DNA of 64,000 nt from Phyto melanocephala. Taxonomy: Eukaryota; Arthropoda; Insecta; Diptera; Rhinophoridae. A model generated the notes under the pieces. That model made no database searches and was not told the origin of the DNA. It was given only the letters and a program-made list of their open reading frames with translations. Positions 1-12,000 of this stretch are shown piece after piece (the first letter of the stretch is position 1; each line of letters opens with the position of its first letter). The DNA lies in NCBI GenBank assembly GCA_941918925.1, contig OW799233.1:129108833-129172832 (forward strand), written 5' to 3'. Both the position numbers and the translations under genes were made by a program.

Positions 1-251
1 ATATATGTATATAATAATTTTTTTTTTTAAATTTTTTTTTAATTTTTTTTTTAAATTTTTTTTTTAAATTTTTTTTTAAATTTTTTTTTTTTTTTTTTTT
101 TTTTAACATAAATACGTGAATTTATATGTTTTTATATGTATGTACGTATTTCATATGGGATGAATGGTGACACAAACTACTGTTATTGCATGACTACACG
201 TTGTGAAGGGTATATAAGATTCGGCACGGCCGAATATAGCGCTCTTACTTG
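1..251 (+). mobile_element. Family-A dispersed repeat, 3' part, cut by window edge
   Basis: Shares the 3' end of the complete A copies at 3379, 50724, 56076 and 60425. It has a long T-rich core with TTTTTAAATT units, then a TGAATGGTGACACAAAC block, TGTGAAGGGTATA, the palindrome ATTCGGC-ACG-GCCGAAT, and a final CTCTTACTTG. The small open frame in it is translated repeat, not a gene. Confidence 0.8.
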
Positions 252-575
252 TTTTTTTTTAATTTTTTTTTTAAATTTTTTTTTTTATTTTATTTTTTGT
301 TTGTTTTATATTTATTATTTATGATTTAATTATTTTTTTTTAAATTTTCTTTTTTTTTAATTTTTTTTCAAATATTTTTTTTTTAATATTTTTTTTTTAA
401 CATACTTACGTCAATTTTATAATTTTACGATGAGCTGCTTTTATATATGTATGTTTTTTATATGTATGTACGTATTTCATATGAGATGAATGGTGATACA
501 AACAATTGTTATTGCATGACTACACGTTGTGAAGGGTATATAAGATTCGGCACGGCCGAATATAGTACTCTTACT
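252..575 (+). mobile_element. Family-A dispersed repeat, second 3' part in tandem
   Basis: Another T-rich core followed by the same 3' block, ending with the palindrome near 547-563 and TACTCTTACTATTG. It directly follows the copy ending at 251, which suggests internal duplication or recombination between T-rich cores. Confidence 0.75.
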
Positions 576-1085
576 ATTGTTTTTATTTTATTTCATTACA
601 TATTTTGTCACGATAACCAATCATTTGTTTACATTGTATCATTTAATGTTTATATTTCCTAAAAACTTCGATATGGTGGTCGTTTAAAAATAGTATGATT
701 TAAAAAAACTAATCCGATAAAAATAACTTATATACAAAACTATTAAAAATTAGATATAATCATTAAATAATTTGTGAGACAACAGTATGATTACCAAGCA
801 ATCAAGCTAAGTAATTTCTTTAATAATAATTTGATTTAAACTGTTCTTTTTGCTAAATAAATTTTGATTATTTTAATAGTTTGAGATGTCAAAAAAATTT
901 GAAAAAATTTGAAAAAATTAAAGAAATTCAAAAATTAACGAGAAAATGTATAAAAAATATTGGTATAAAAATTGCAATTAAAATGGTAGGTACAATTAGA
1001 TTATCTAACTTAAAGCAAAATGCAATAATTTGCTGTAAAAAAGCAAAGATTGTCTTTTTAAACTATAGTCATATATGTACTATGT

Positions 1086-1457
1086 ATATGTGACAGCGCA
1101 TAGAGAAAGAAGGGACCTAAGGGTAAAAAAAAAACAATTTTCACTTTTTTTTATGTGGACAACATCTGAGCATCGAATGAGACCGATCCTATGCCCCAAA
1201 AGTGTTCCCACCCAGAGATATGCGCGTTTTATAAAAGTGAAGTCGACGATTCTAAGCGCAAATAGAAAGGGACCTAACGGTAAAATTTATTTATTTTCAT
1301 TTTTTCCCCTGACTTGATTTTACGAAACTACAAAAAATTAATTTTTTCCTTATGAACAATTTAAAAAAATAGAAAAATCATTTAATCTTTAAAATGGCTC
1401 TCCTAAACAAAACCTATTTTTACCCTTAGGTCTCTTTCTCTATGCGCTGTTACATAT
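1086..1457. mobile_element. 372-bp inverted-repeat element (unclassified MITE)
   Basis: The ends are inverted copies: ATATGTGACAGCGCATAGAG on the left and the complement of CTCTATGCGCTGTTACATAT on the right. The match continues through GGGACCTAAGGGTAAAA with a few changes. An extra internal copy, AAAGGGACCTAACGGTAAAA, lies near 1266. There is no coding capacity. No clear target-site duplication was identified. Confidence 0.65.
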
Positions 1458-1875
1458 GGCTATTGCATGATACTTTAATTAAATAGAATAATGATAATTG
1501 GCAACCATTGAATGTTTTTACCACTTCCATTATGTTGCTCTTCGATTATGGTTACCACAACCATATATTTTCTTTGCGTGTATACAAATATATTTCTGCA
1601 TTTCCACATTTACAGCTCAAAATAAATTGTAGGTTTCAGGTTAAGATTTTTTTTGAATAATTAATACTTTTGTTATATTTGATTAAATCTGAGAATATAT
1701 CGAGTGGAAGAAAATGTACTTTTTTTTCGCATTTTTATGGTATTTTTTGTACATTCTACGTTGGGAAACTAGAATTTTGAAATAAAGTTCTATTGATCCG
1801 AGGTGAGACCGAAAATGTTATGGGCGATACTTTTAATGTTTGTGAATTCTGAAATTGGGTACTATTAGTTGTTGA

Positions 1876-2466
1876 GTTCGACAATTGAAAGATCGCCGCG
1901 AATAACGTTGCAAATGACAAAATAGTAATTTTTCAGGAGATCAAAAAAACGTATTTAAAAGGTTTGATTAACTCTTTTTTTTAATTATTTTTTTTAGTTT
2001 ATAAAAAATATAAAAATAAAATAAATAATGCACAAAATCAAGAAATTCAAGTTTCAAATAACATATAAATTAACTGTTTTTATTTTTTTTTTTAGTGGAA
2101 AAACGTTTCATATCCAAAATTTTTTTTTTTTACATATGACCTTTCACTATATCTAAACCTTTTATTTTTATTGTCTTTTCAATTTTCGACAAATACTTTT
2201 CATTTTGTACCTCAGTTTTACTGATTGATAACTTTCGACAATTCCGTTCGTAGCATTTTGTTTATAACTTACACGGTTCTTCCACTGACTGGCTCATTGT
2301 AATTGCGTTTTGACGGTGATAAAATGCATAATTTTGATATTTTGGTGTTTGAACAAATGTAAGAGAGTAATTTTAACGGTAATCTGCAAAAAAACAGGTT
2401 TTGCAAAATTTTTCTTTTACAACGTTATTCGCGGCTTTGCTTCAATTGTTAAGTTCGACAATTGTA
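1876..2466. repeat. Degenerate inverted repeat of about 590 bp
   Basis: GACAATTGAAAGATCGCCGC followed by GAATAACGTTG at 1879-1912 reappears inverted at about 2418-2462 (CAACGTTATTCGCGG...CAATTGT). Arms are roughly 35-40 bp and imperfect. It looks like an old TIR element with an AT-rich interior; class unknown. Confidence 0.45.
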
Positions 2467-3378
2467 GAGAAGGAAAATTCGTCACTTTCATTGTTTTTAT
2501 AGTAATTTTCTGAATTTATGAAACTTAAGCTCGGAATCTCAGAAACATTAATCTTAGCTAAGATGATAGGTATGTCACCGATATGTCATTACAATACTTT
2601 TATTTTTTCTAAATAAAATAAATAAGTTCTCCTCTTTGTTGAGCTTGAGATCACTTTATTTTTTTTTGGTTTTATTAACAACCAATATTTCGCTACAAGC
2701 CAATAGGTAGCATCTTCAAGGTAAATATACAATATGAGAAGTCACCTATTGTTTGCTTAAAGGTGTTCTTGTGATGCTTCCAAGTGAACACTGTATAAGA
2801 GGATTTTATTTTTCAAAAACTTGTATGTGACCCTATAAGGAAAATTCTGTACAATTGAAATTAACAAATAAAAAATTTTACATTTCATTTCAAAGAAAGC
2901 TCAAGAAAACAAAGTCTCAAAGTTCATTTATAAATTTTTTTTTAACTATTTCTTGTCACATGATTTAATTGTTTGTGAGTTGAAAATTATTTCCCAGCAA
3001 ATCCAATTAAATTTTTTTCACAGGTGTAAAGGGGACCTAAAATCAAAACCTCTAACTTAAGAAGGACAGCAACTTTTTAATTATAAATCTAATTTGATTC
3101 ACAAAAATTTAAAATCTTTTTACACCGTAAAGACAAATTTCAAATAAAAGTTTTACAATTAATTGCAGCACAATTTAAAAACGATGTTTGCTTGCTTCAC
3201 CACTAATAGTTTACAACTTCTTCATACCATTAAGACAATTAAAACTTCACATTAAATGTTGTAAATTTTTAAAATTTTATTGAAAAAATGTAATTAAAAA
3301 AATCAATACCAATTAAATAAGAATTTATTTGTATGCAATGCCAGAAAAGTTGTAATGTTTATATAAAGGAAGAAGAAA

Positions 3379-4137
3379 CAAGTAACAGTGCTATATTCGG
3401 CCGTGCCGAATCTTATATACCCTTCACAACGTGTAGTCATGCAATAACAATTGTTTGTATCACCATTCATCCCATATAAAATACGTGCATACGTACACGT
3501 TAGAATAAATGTGGCATCGAATCCCAGCTGAGCCAAAAAAATTTTATTTTATTTTATTTAATATATTATTTATATTTTATTATTTTTTTTTATATTTTTT
3601 TTAAATTTTTTTAAAAAATTTTTTTTAGAAAAATTTTTAAAAAATTTTTTAAAATTTTTTTTAAAATTTTTTGAAAAATTTTTTTTGTAGTTTTTTTTTA
3701 TTATTTTTTTGTTATTTTTAATATTTTTTTTTTTTTAATTTTTTTTTGTTTGGTATGTTTTTTACATGTATTTATGTATGTATGTTGTTGTTGTAATTGT
3801 GAAAAAAACGAGGTGGTCGTGGTTTTTTGCTCATATCTCAGAAAGTTATGGGGCGATTGTGCTGAATTTCAATAGCGATTCATTCCTGGATATTTCCAAG
3901 AGATTGATACCATATACAGATCTGAGGAACATGTAGTTGCTTCTAAAAGTTGATTTCAACCAACACACGGACAGACGGGCAGACGGACAGACGGACAGAC
4001 GGTCAGGGCTTAATCGACTCCTCTATTCATAAGCTTTCAGAAAATATATACTTTATGGGGTCGGAAATGAAAATTGTAGAAATTACAAACGGAATGACAA
4101 AGCTATATATACCCTTTTTCACTGTGTGAAGGGTATA
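3379..4137 (-). mobile_element. Family-A dispersed repeat, complete copy
   Basis: Minus orientation. From the left: CAAGTAACAGTG, palindrome ATTCGGC-CGT-GCCGAAT (3395-3411), TATACCCTTCACA (3416-3428), a T-rich core (3540-3770), a (TATG)n/TTG stretch, a conserved block containing CAGACGGACAGACGG, CTTTATGGGGTCGGAAATG, and a terminal TGTGTGAAGGGTATA. The two TATACCCTTCACA motifs face each other like short TIRs. No ORF is conserved between copies. Confidence 0.8.
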
Positions 4138-4218
4138 AAAAGAACATAAAAAAGAGCTGACAATTATATTGAAATCATGCTTAAAGTAAATTAAATGAAC
4201 GAGCGTGTTTAACGAGTA

Positions 4219-4224
4219 TTTATT
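4219..4224 (-). terminator. candidate polyadenylation signal AATAAA of timeout
   Basis: TTTATT on the plus strand reads AATAAA in the sense of timeout, about 240 bp after the stop codon. It lies just before the dispersed repeat that ends at 4137. Cleavage position is not determinable from sequence. Confidence 0.4.
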
Positions 4225-4460
4225 TTTATGTAGCGGATGAAATAGGTTTACACAAATTTAACAATTGAAAAATGAGACAAGCACTCAAATGTCTTGACTT
4301 CAAAAGTTAATTTTTTGCTATTTTTTCACTTTTGTTATGTTCATTACCTATTTAACTAATTAAGCAGACAACAAGACAAAAATATAAGAAATTCAAAGAA
4401 TAATTAATGATAATCATTGCATACAAGACAAAAACAAAAAGCAAAATCAAAATTGTTTGC

Positions 4461-6094
4461 TTAATCATCATCGTCGTCATCTATGACGGCAACACGGCGT
4501 CGTTTGGCTGGTTCTTCGCGACTCTCTAAAACACTTTGTGTAGAGGGTAAAGATTCCCTACGTTTTAGAAAAGTAACATCCTCATCGTCATCGTCATCGC
4601 CATCAAACTCTTTCTCTTCATTTGCGGCAGCACCGTCATCATGAAGGGAACGGCGTCGTTTTTTAGTCACACTGTCGCCTGTTTGATGCTTTTTAATGGA
4701 TTTAACACCATCACTAGCATCATCATTATCTGCATCAGTTTTATTGAAGGCTTGTTTATCACTGTTGTTGGCTTTATTAACATTGTCAACAACAACAACA
4801 TCACCATCATCCTCAGAATCGGATTCAATTACATTAACACGAAGAGGACGTTTGGCAAGGGTGTGCGGTTCTCTCTCGTCTTCTTTTTCACTCTCTTCAT
4901 CATCACCCAATTCAGCTAAACGTTTACGATAATCCTCAGAATTGAAATCTAAATCATCCTCCTCTACATTATTGTCTTTGTCTTCGGCCACCATATCAAT
5001 AAGCTTAACTTTAGTTGTGGCTCTTTTGGCCTTTAATTGATCAAACAAATCTTCCTTTTCTTGAGGTTTAACAATGGTATCATTTTCCTCATCTTCTTCG
5101 CTGCTTAAATCATTATTGCGTTTCTTTTTATTTAATTTCTTTTTAATTTTTCCTACCATTTCTTCATCGTCTTCTGAATCGGAAACTGAATTATTTTTCT
5201 TTGACTTCGTTTTTTTCTTGGGTTTCGAGTTGTTTTTGTTATTTAAAGGAGCACGTTCTTCAGCCTCCTCATCGCTCTTGCTAAACATTAAGCTTTTCAT
5301 TTTTTCTCTTTGCTGATCCATATAATTTTCTAAATTATCCAGCTTTTTACGTTCCTTAGCCATGCCCAGCAATTCCAAATAATCTTCTTCGCTCTCATTG
5401 CCATCACTATTGTTGGCATTTTCCTCACTATTCCCATTTTCATCATCATCATCATCGTCATCTTCCAGATCATTAATATCGACTTCAACTTCTTCGCCTG
5501 CCACAACTTTTGCTCTTAATTTCAAATCAGCTCCATTTAAGTAGATCGGTATACGCCAGTAACTCTCCATGCCCAAAATTGGAGGCTGTATACCCAAAGC
5601 AACTAAGACCTTTTTGAAATTATCATCTTCCATGGCTTCCTTTTGTAACTCCTGTAAGGGCACTAAAGGCACACCATCATCTTCTTCGGCAGCTTCCTCG
5701 GTATCATCAGCAGCATCATCTAAACTTTCCTTGAGCCAATCTAAAGCTACTTGATATTTCTGTGTATCAATTTGACTCAACAAGGCTCTAACCGTGCCCA
5801 CATCTAAAGGAGTCCGCACAATCTTACGCTGCTTTGACTTGGCTGCAGCCTTTCGCGAAGTACTGGTTATATCTCTCTCACCAAATGTTGGCTCTTCCAT
5901 GAGCTCATATTCATCCTGGTCTCCTTCTCCAGCTTGTTCGCCATTTGTAGTTTGTTTTTTTGACTTGCGTTTGCGTGGCTTCTGTGGCAATATCTCCGAC
6001 TTATCAGCTATAATATGCAACTGCAACATTCTCTTAATTATGGCCTGCTTATTACGTCTCTCCGCAAATTCATCTATAATACGCTGGAGACAAT
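4461..6094 (-). CDS. timeout: timeout terminal coding exon: end of TIMELESS C domain plus long acidic tail
   Basis: Last coding exon: 2 bases, 543 codons and TAA. It starts DCLQRIIDEFAERRNKQ and continues AIIKRMLQLHIIADKSEILP, finishing the second Myb-like helical unit. A basic patch RKRKSKK follows. Then comes a segment around 5550-5640 (GMESYWRIPIYLNGADLKLR), probably part of the PARP1-binding-like C-terminal region of the family. The rest is low-complexity: runs of Asp/Glu (DDDDDDDEN near 5450; the last six residues are Asp), Lys-rich blocks (KKKTKSKK, KKKLNKKKR) and KRRRR-type nuclear localisation candidates. The open frame reads upstream to 6221, but bases 6095-6176 are a small intron, so the ATG at 6221 is not a start. 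Confidence 0.95.
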
Positions 6095-9000
6095 CTATGA
6101 GAATAAATTTTTTGTTAAAAAATACATTTATTTTCGAAGCAATAAATTTTTTTTCTTCTAAATTTGTGAAACTTGCCGTTTTCAGTTCGATATTGATCAT
6201 AGAGACTCTGTAGCTCTTCATCTTCTTCAGGGCGCCACAAATTTTTATTGTGACCTTCGGCAGTGGATTTTTTGGTGGGGGCCTTGAACTTAAGACCCAT
6301 TTCTTTAAGTTTCTTTAAGACACCCCTTCTGGTGCGAGTCTTATCGCCAATATTCTCCAAAATCCAGTCAATAACATCTAACAAACAAAAAACAAAAAAT
6401 TTTTATAAGAAAAAAAAAACATAAAAAAAAACAAAAAAATAAAAAAAAAAATCGAAAGTTGATGTTAATTGATAAAACATTCCAAACATGAACCCTTATA
6501 AAGATATTAAATTTTTAGGTTTATAAAAGGTTATTTTTCATAATTAATGGTGTCTCACTAAGAATGCACTTTTGTGGCAACTGTGACATATGTTTACTAC
6601 GATTATTCAAAATGGATCGTTTTACGAAAGAACAACTTTATTTTAAAAAATTTGAAAAATAAAGATGAGACCGCTCGCAAATTTTGAAAAATTTTAAGCC
6701 GGAAAAGTTCACTTAATGTGTCAACCAATCTAAGGGTGATCAAAAAATTTTAGCAAATTGGTTCAGTTATGGATAGTAAGATTCCTATGCGTCAACGAAA
6801 AGGTTGTTCTCTTGAAAACATTACTATTGTAAGTAAGAGAGTCAACGAAAACCTGAAAGCATCAATTCAGCACCGTTCTCAGCAACTTTAAATTTTACCA
6901 ACCTCTACGCAACGAATTTTTACAAAACATCTCCACGTTCATTCGGACAAATTACACCATACTGAAATGCTTGATTCAGCAGACCAGTAAAAACACCGAA
7001 AATTTGTTCAGCGGGTTATGGAGCAAAGTGTAGTCAATGCCAATTTTGCGAAAAATGCAATTTTCTAAGACGAAGCACATTTCCAACTGAATGGCTTCGT
7101 GAACGTACAATATTATCAAATTCTCGTGCAACGATAAACTATTTGGTATAAATTTTTAGCGGGCGGCGCACAGTGGTATCTCTTCATACATCTAACTGCA
7201 AAAAAGAAGAAGGGATGCTACAACGATGAAATTTTGCACACTTGTTCAATTTTAAGTAGAAAAGAGAAATTAAAAAAAAATTTTTAAATCCGTTGACTGC
7301 TAGGGGTAACTCCCTTGAACCGCCAATTTTTACACGTATTTTTATCCTCAATGTAAAGGTCGCAGTTCTTCATAGAATTGGATGAAATTTGGCACACGTC
7401 TATAAGTTGATCCAAGAAAGAGCTCGACTAATTTCGGTTTGAATCCGTCGACTTGTAGGGGAACCTCCCTTGGACCCCCATTTTTCGCTTATTTTTCTTC
7501 TCAACGTGTAGGTCGCAATTCGCAACGGAATTTGATAAAATTTAGCAGATGTCGATAAGTTGATATAAGGAGGAACACTACAAATTTTAGTTGAAATCCG
7601 TCGACTCCTAGGGTACCTCCCTCGGACATCCATTTTACACGTATTTTTCTTTTCAAGGTAAAAGGCGCAATTCTCAATAGAATTTCTTTTTATTACAAAT
7701 ACTTTTTAGACTAAATTTGGATTTTTTTAAAAGATTGAAATTTTTTTTTTACCAATTCGAAAGAAGAGCCTTTTACCTTTCATTTCGTTGTACTGAGAGC
7801 ACGAAGGTAAACCGAGCTAACTGACTTTTTCTCCAACGAAAACAGCCAAAACAATTTTGATGCACTCAAATCTCCCAAACTATGTACGCAATAACTTCTT
7901 ATTTTCCTTTAAATTAAAAACAAGTCTTAGGAGTTAAATAAAGTCGACACTCATATTTTTCCGCTCAAAACATATTCGATATGGAAATCTCTGAATTTGA
8001 AAAAAATTACCATAGATTTCCCTTTTACAACATTAACCTAATTTCAACCGATCTCTTCTAAGAATATAAATACATATACCTTAAAAGAAATAAAGATTTT
8101 GGTTTGCCAGACTCTACCCTATAAAATAGCATCATTAGATATTTTAAAAGTAATAGCCAAAACATGGCTTTTTTGCAGCAGAAATCCCATAGTGCGGCGT
8201 TAGTGGGTCTAAACTATTTTGTTAAAGATAATGCCAAAGTGTTAGGTACTATGAACGGCAGTTATAACAGTAACGTGACAACGGTGTACTTGTAGCCTTA
8301 ACTGGACTAGATTGATTTGGGTGACATGTGGTTTCTGATGTCGATGTCGAGAGCAAATTATCGCCATCTAGCCACTAAGATTATAAGATTTAAGGTTTTG
8401 AGATTTTCTTTTTAGAGATTTTGTGATATCCGGCTTATGCGAATAAACCGAAAACATTCCTGAACTCAAATCCCAGATCCAACGCGTCCTCGGCGAGATA
8501 AAGCCACTTGTCTTTTGAAAAAGTCATGGTAAATTTCGTGAAGAGTAATGGCCGTGTTGGCAAATTAAGGGATATTATATTTTGTACTCAATCACAACAT
8601 GCCTTTTTCAACAATCCAACTAAAAAATCACAACTCCAAAAATTTGTTTTTATATTGAAATGAAAAAGTGCAAGCAGCTTGAAAAAATACAAAATACATG
8701 TCTGTCAAATTTTTGTTTCAATAATTACGTTAAAATTGTAAAACTTCTTGCTAATTTCGATGCTATTGTGATAGAGTATCTTAATAGATACGAATCTTGA
8801 TGGGTTCCTAAAAACAAAAAGCTCATAATAATGTCACATAAAATAAACTCATCTATTAAATGATATTAAAGATTGTTTAAGCCTTAAATAATTGTCATTA
8901 AAGGTTATTTTCACAGCAAGTCTTTTTTAAGGCTGCAGGACACAACCAAAAGAGTATTTGCTTGGCTGGTATGTGTGTGTTTGTTTTGTTTGCGTTTTTT

Positions 9001-12000
9001 GTTTTTTAACAATAAATTTATTTTTATGGATAAAAATAAAATTTCAACCATACTACCAGACACATAACAATTAATCTTGGACATATTGCTCAAATAAAAA
9101 TGTCAAAACATTAGCAGACAACAGACTCTAGTTTAAAAAAAAAAGAGGGGTAAAAAGAAAGAGATATAAAAAACACACACTCACACACCGCTGTGAAACC
9201 GAAACCTCATCAATGGGCGCTATTAAAAGGAAAACAAATGAAGGCACATGATGACAATGGCGACAAAGCTGCTGCTGGTGTAGTTGTTGTTGCTGGGTCG
9301 ATTGCAAAACGATAATAAAGAAAATTATTTCAATCATGAAACTGTCAACACATTGAAATTGACTTGTTAAATCAATCACTTTGGATTTGAAGACTCCAGC
9401 TAAAGCACTTAAAAAATATGCCAATGGCCAAATGAAGTTCACACACAGCAACAGCAGGACATATTAACAACAACAACAACGACATTAATGAAGGGATTTT
9501 GTCATACAGAAACAACACCAACTTCTCATCATCATCATTCCATCTTATTGCTTTGAAAATTAGAGAACAAAAAGTGTTATCACCGCTGCAGGCTGTTCAA
9601 AAGACTGTGGGGTTGTGAAAGTTGCTCTAACCACATCAAATTTGAATCTTTAAAAGGGCTCTGGCCTGCGGGGCAGTCAAAAAAAAATGAGGTAAAAGAG
9701 TTAATACATTGTTTTTATACAAAATGGAAAATTTTATTTTTTACAAATAGAAAATTATACTACAAAAAGCAATGGCTGTCTAGCTTTCAACACAAACTCA
9801 ATTGCTAAAAAGATCAATTGCATTGGTTAAGAAATAATATTTGTTGTTAGTTAGTTTATTATTGCGAAAGCATCCTGTTCAACTTATGTCATGCCAAGTA
9901 ATTAATGCAAACGAATTTTTCTTATGAGGCTCTTCTTCGTGTATGACACAGTATCAGTATCAAAGGTGCAAAAAAATTTTCTTTAAACTTAAATAAATTT
10001 TTATTTAATTTTATTAAATTAATTTTTTTGTTTATTTCAACTTCCATTGAAATTTTATTGTAAATCGATAATTCTGGCTTAAGCTTATTTTCATAAAATT
10101 TTATTATTTTTGAAAGCATTTCAGAATACTGAAAAACTACATCGATATTAGACGAGTGGCTATACTTCGAAATCAGCTACCACGGCATAATCAACACTCT
10201 TTATCCGTATTTTCATAATAAATTTGCAGCAAAAATTTAGTGAAATTAGAAAATGGGACGCATACCATTTGTTCTTAAATATTTATTGCAAGACATTTTC
10301 TAAATTTTATTTTTATTTTAATAAAAATATATGAATTGTGCGATTTATGGCGATCAGAACTATAAATTACCAAAGAAAAAAGATAGGATTAAAGTAATCC
10401 TTTATATTACTCGACCCTCTGAGTACCTTAAGGATTTCATTACTACTTTCCTTACTGAGTGCCACACTATAAACGACGTTTGCTCAAGATTAGAAAACGA
10501 ATTAAGACATCTGATTGCTAACAATCCTTATCAAATCCTCCAAAGCCAATTCTGGACATTTGCATACAACATGTGCTGCAGTTTGAAATATAATCATCAA
10601 TCTGCAGCCACTTAGGATGATATTTGATATTTCCAAGTAGTGTAACCAATGCAGTAACCAACCTTTTTTACTTCGAAATAATCCAGGTATATTTAATGCA
10701 CCCTTTCCAAGGGGGTGTTCGAGCACAAAACGAGCATGTTTAAAAAATTTGATCTAACCTTGCATGTTTATAGATTTTACTTATTGAAAGATCTTTACCC
10801 GCACCAACAAATCATTCAGGGTAATTCCGGGATATGGTCTACAGAATGTCACCGCTTTGGCACTTTTTCTATCTGTAGCTATACCCATGATTCTCTTAAC
10901 CCACATAAGGATCAACTTTTATTTAGTAGCACACCTACTGTGTTTAAATATATACTCAAGTAGCAAAGAGGACTTTCACATTCACTGCACACGATTTATA
11001 ACTGACTGATTATCAAGTGCAGTGAAGAATCTCTTCCCTTGCATTCGACATTCTAAATATTTTTAATAAATAAATATCACAATAGCGAAAATTTTTGTCG
11101 AATAAGCGTCAAATACCGATTTGAAATTGTTGACAATCCTAATCGCAAAGTCCTTTCTAATCGTCAGCATCCTTTTCAGACTGAGGTCTACCGTAGCATT
11201 TATACTTCATGTTTCTGTCTCATAATATCCGAGCTCATTTTACAAATATCATGTTTCTTAATCTGTATTCATTTAAGATGACATTTAAAAGATTCCATGA
11301 CATGTAATCACCTGCTGCACCCCTGCCAAGAATCATACGAATACGACAAGTGGTTCCCTACAACCGCCTTTGCAGGTTTATGGAATTTACCTATTGAATG
11401 GTCCTTGCCCTCACCAAACCATCACAAAAGCTAATTCTGGGTTCTGGACACAAAATGTAGCCGCAGATTTGTTCATCGCATGTTCGCCTGACACTTTATT
11501 TGCAGCTCACTTTTCCCTTAACCCACATCAGCGTCAGCTTATTTGTAGAAGCACACAAACTGAGCTTTAGTATACACCTAAGCAACAAAGAGAAGCTCAC
11601 ATCTATCCAATGGACATGTTTAATAACCGACTGGTTATCAAGTGCAATGAAAATCATCTTCTCTTGCATTGGACGCTTGCAGCAAGCCGAGAATTTCTGC
11701 CGGACAGACGAACACGTATTTAGTTAAGACTCCAGATACAGATAACTTCAACTAAAAATAGTATACACCAGCACCTGCTCTTCTGTCCATAAGGGCCAAC
11801 AGTTAATTGTTTACCCATTTCACTTGACTCATGCGCCAGGACCAGGCTTCTACTATGCCTAACATTTAATGCGAATTTTAACCTTTTCACTTAAAAAAAA
11901 TTCATTGATAATACTGGGATTGCAGGTGTAGTTGCACCGCATACTTATGCAAGCAATCCTCTAAATCTCATTCAACTCTTCCCTAATTGTTTCCTGAAAA

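Noticed and set aside
2660..2725. Recurring 'TATTTCGCTAC...GTAGCATC' words (also near 16160, 17045 and 62815)
   Set aside because: They suggest another dispersed repeat, but matches are only 15-25 bp and boundaries could not be defined.
4641..6213. Plus-strand open frames of 60-139 codons opposite the last timeout exons
   Set aside because: They are antisense shadows of the acidic low-complexity coding sequence (Ser/Leu-rich because GAT/GAA codons are read backwards).
9128..9451. 107-codon minus-strand open frame with a QQ-rich patch
   Set aside because: The Gln/His run comes from CAA/CAG microsatellite DNA; remainder shows no domain.
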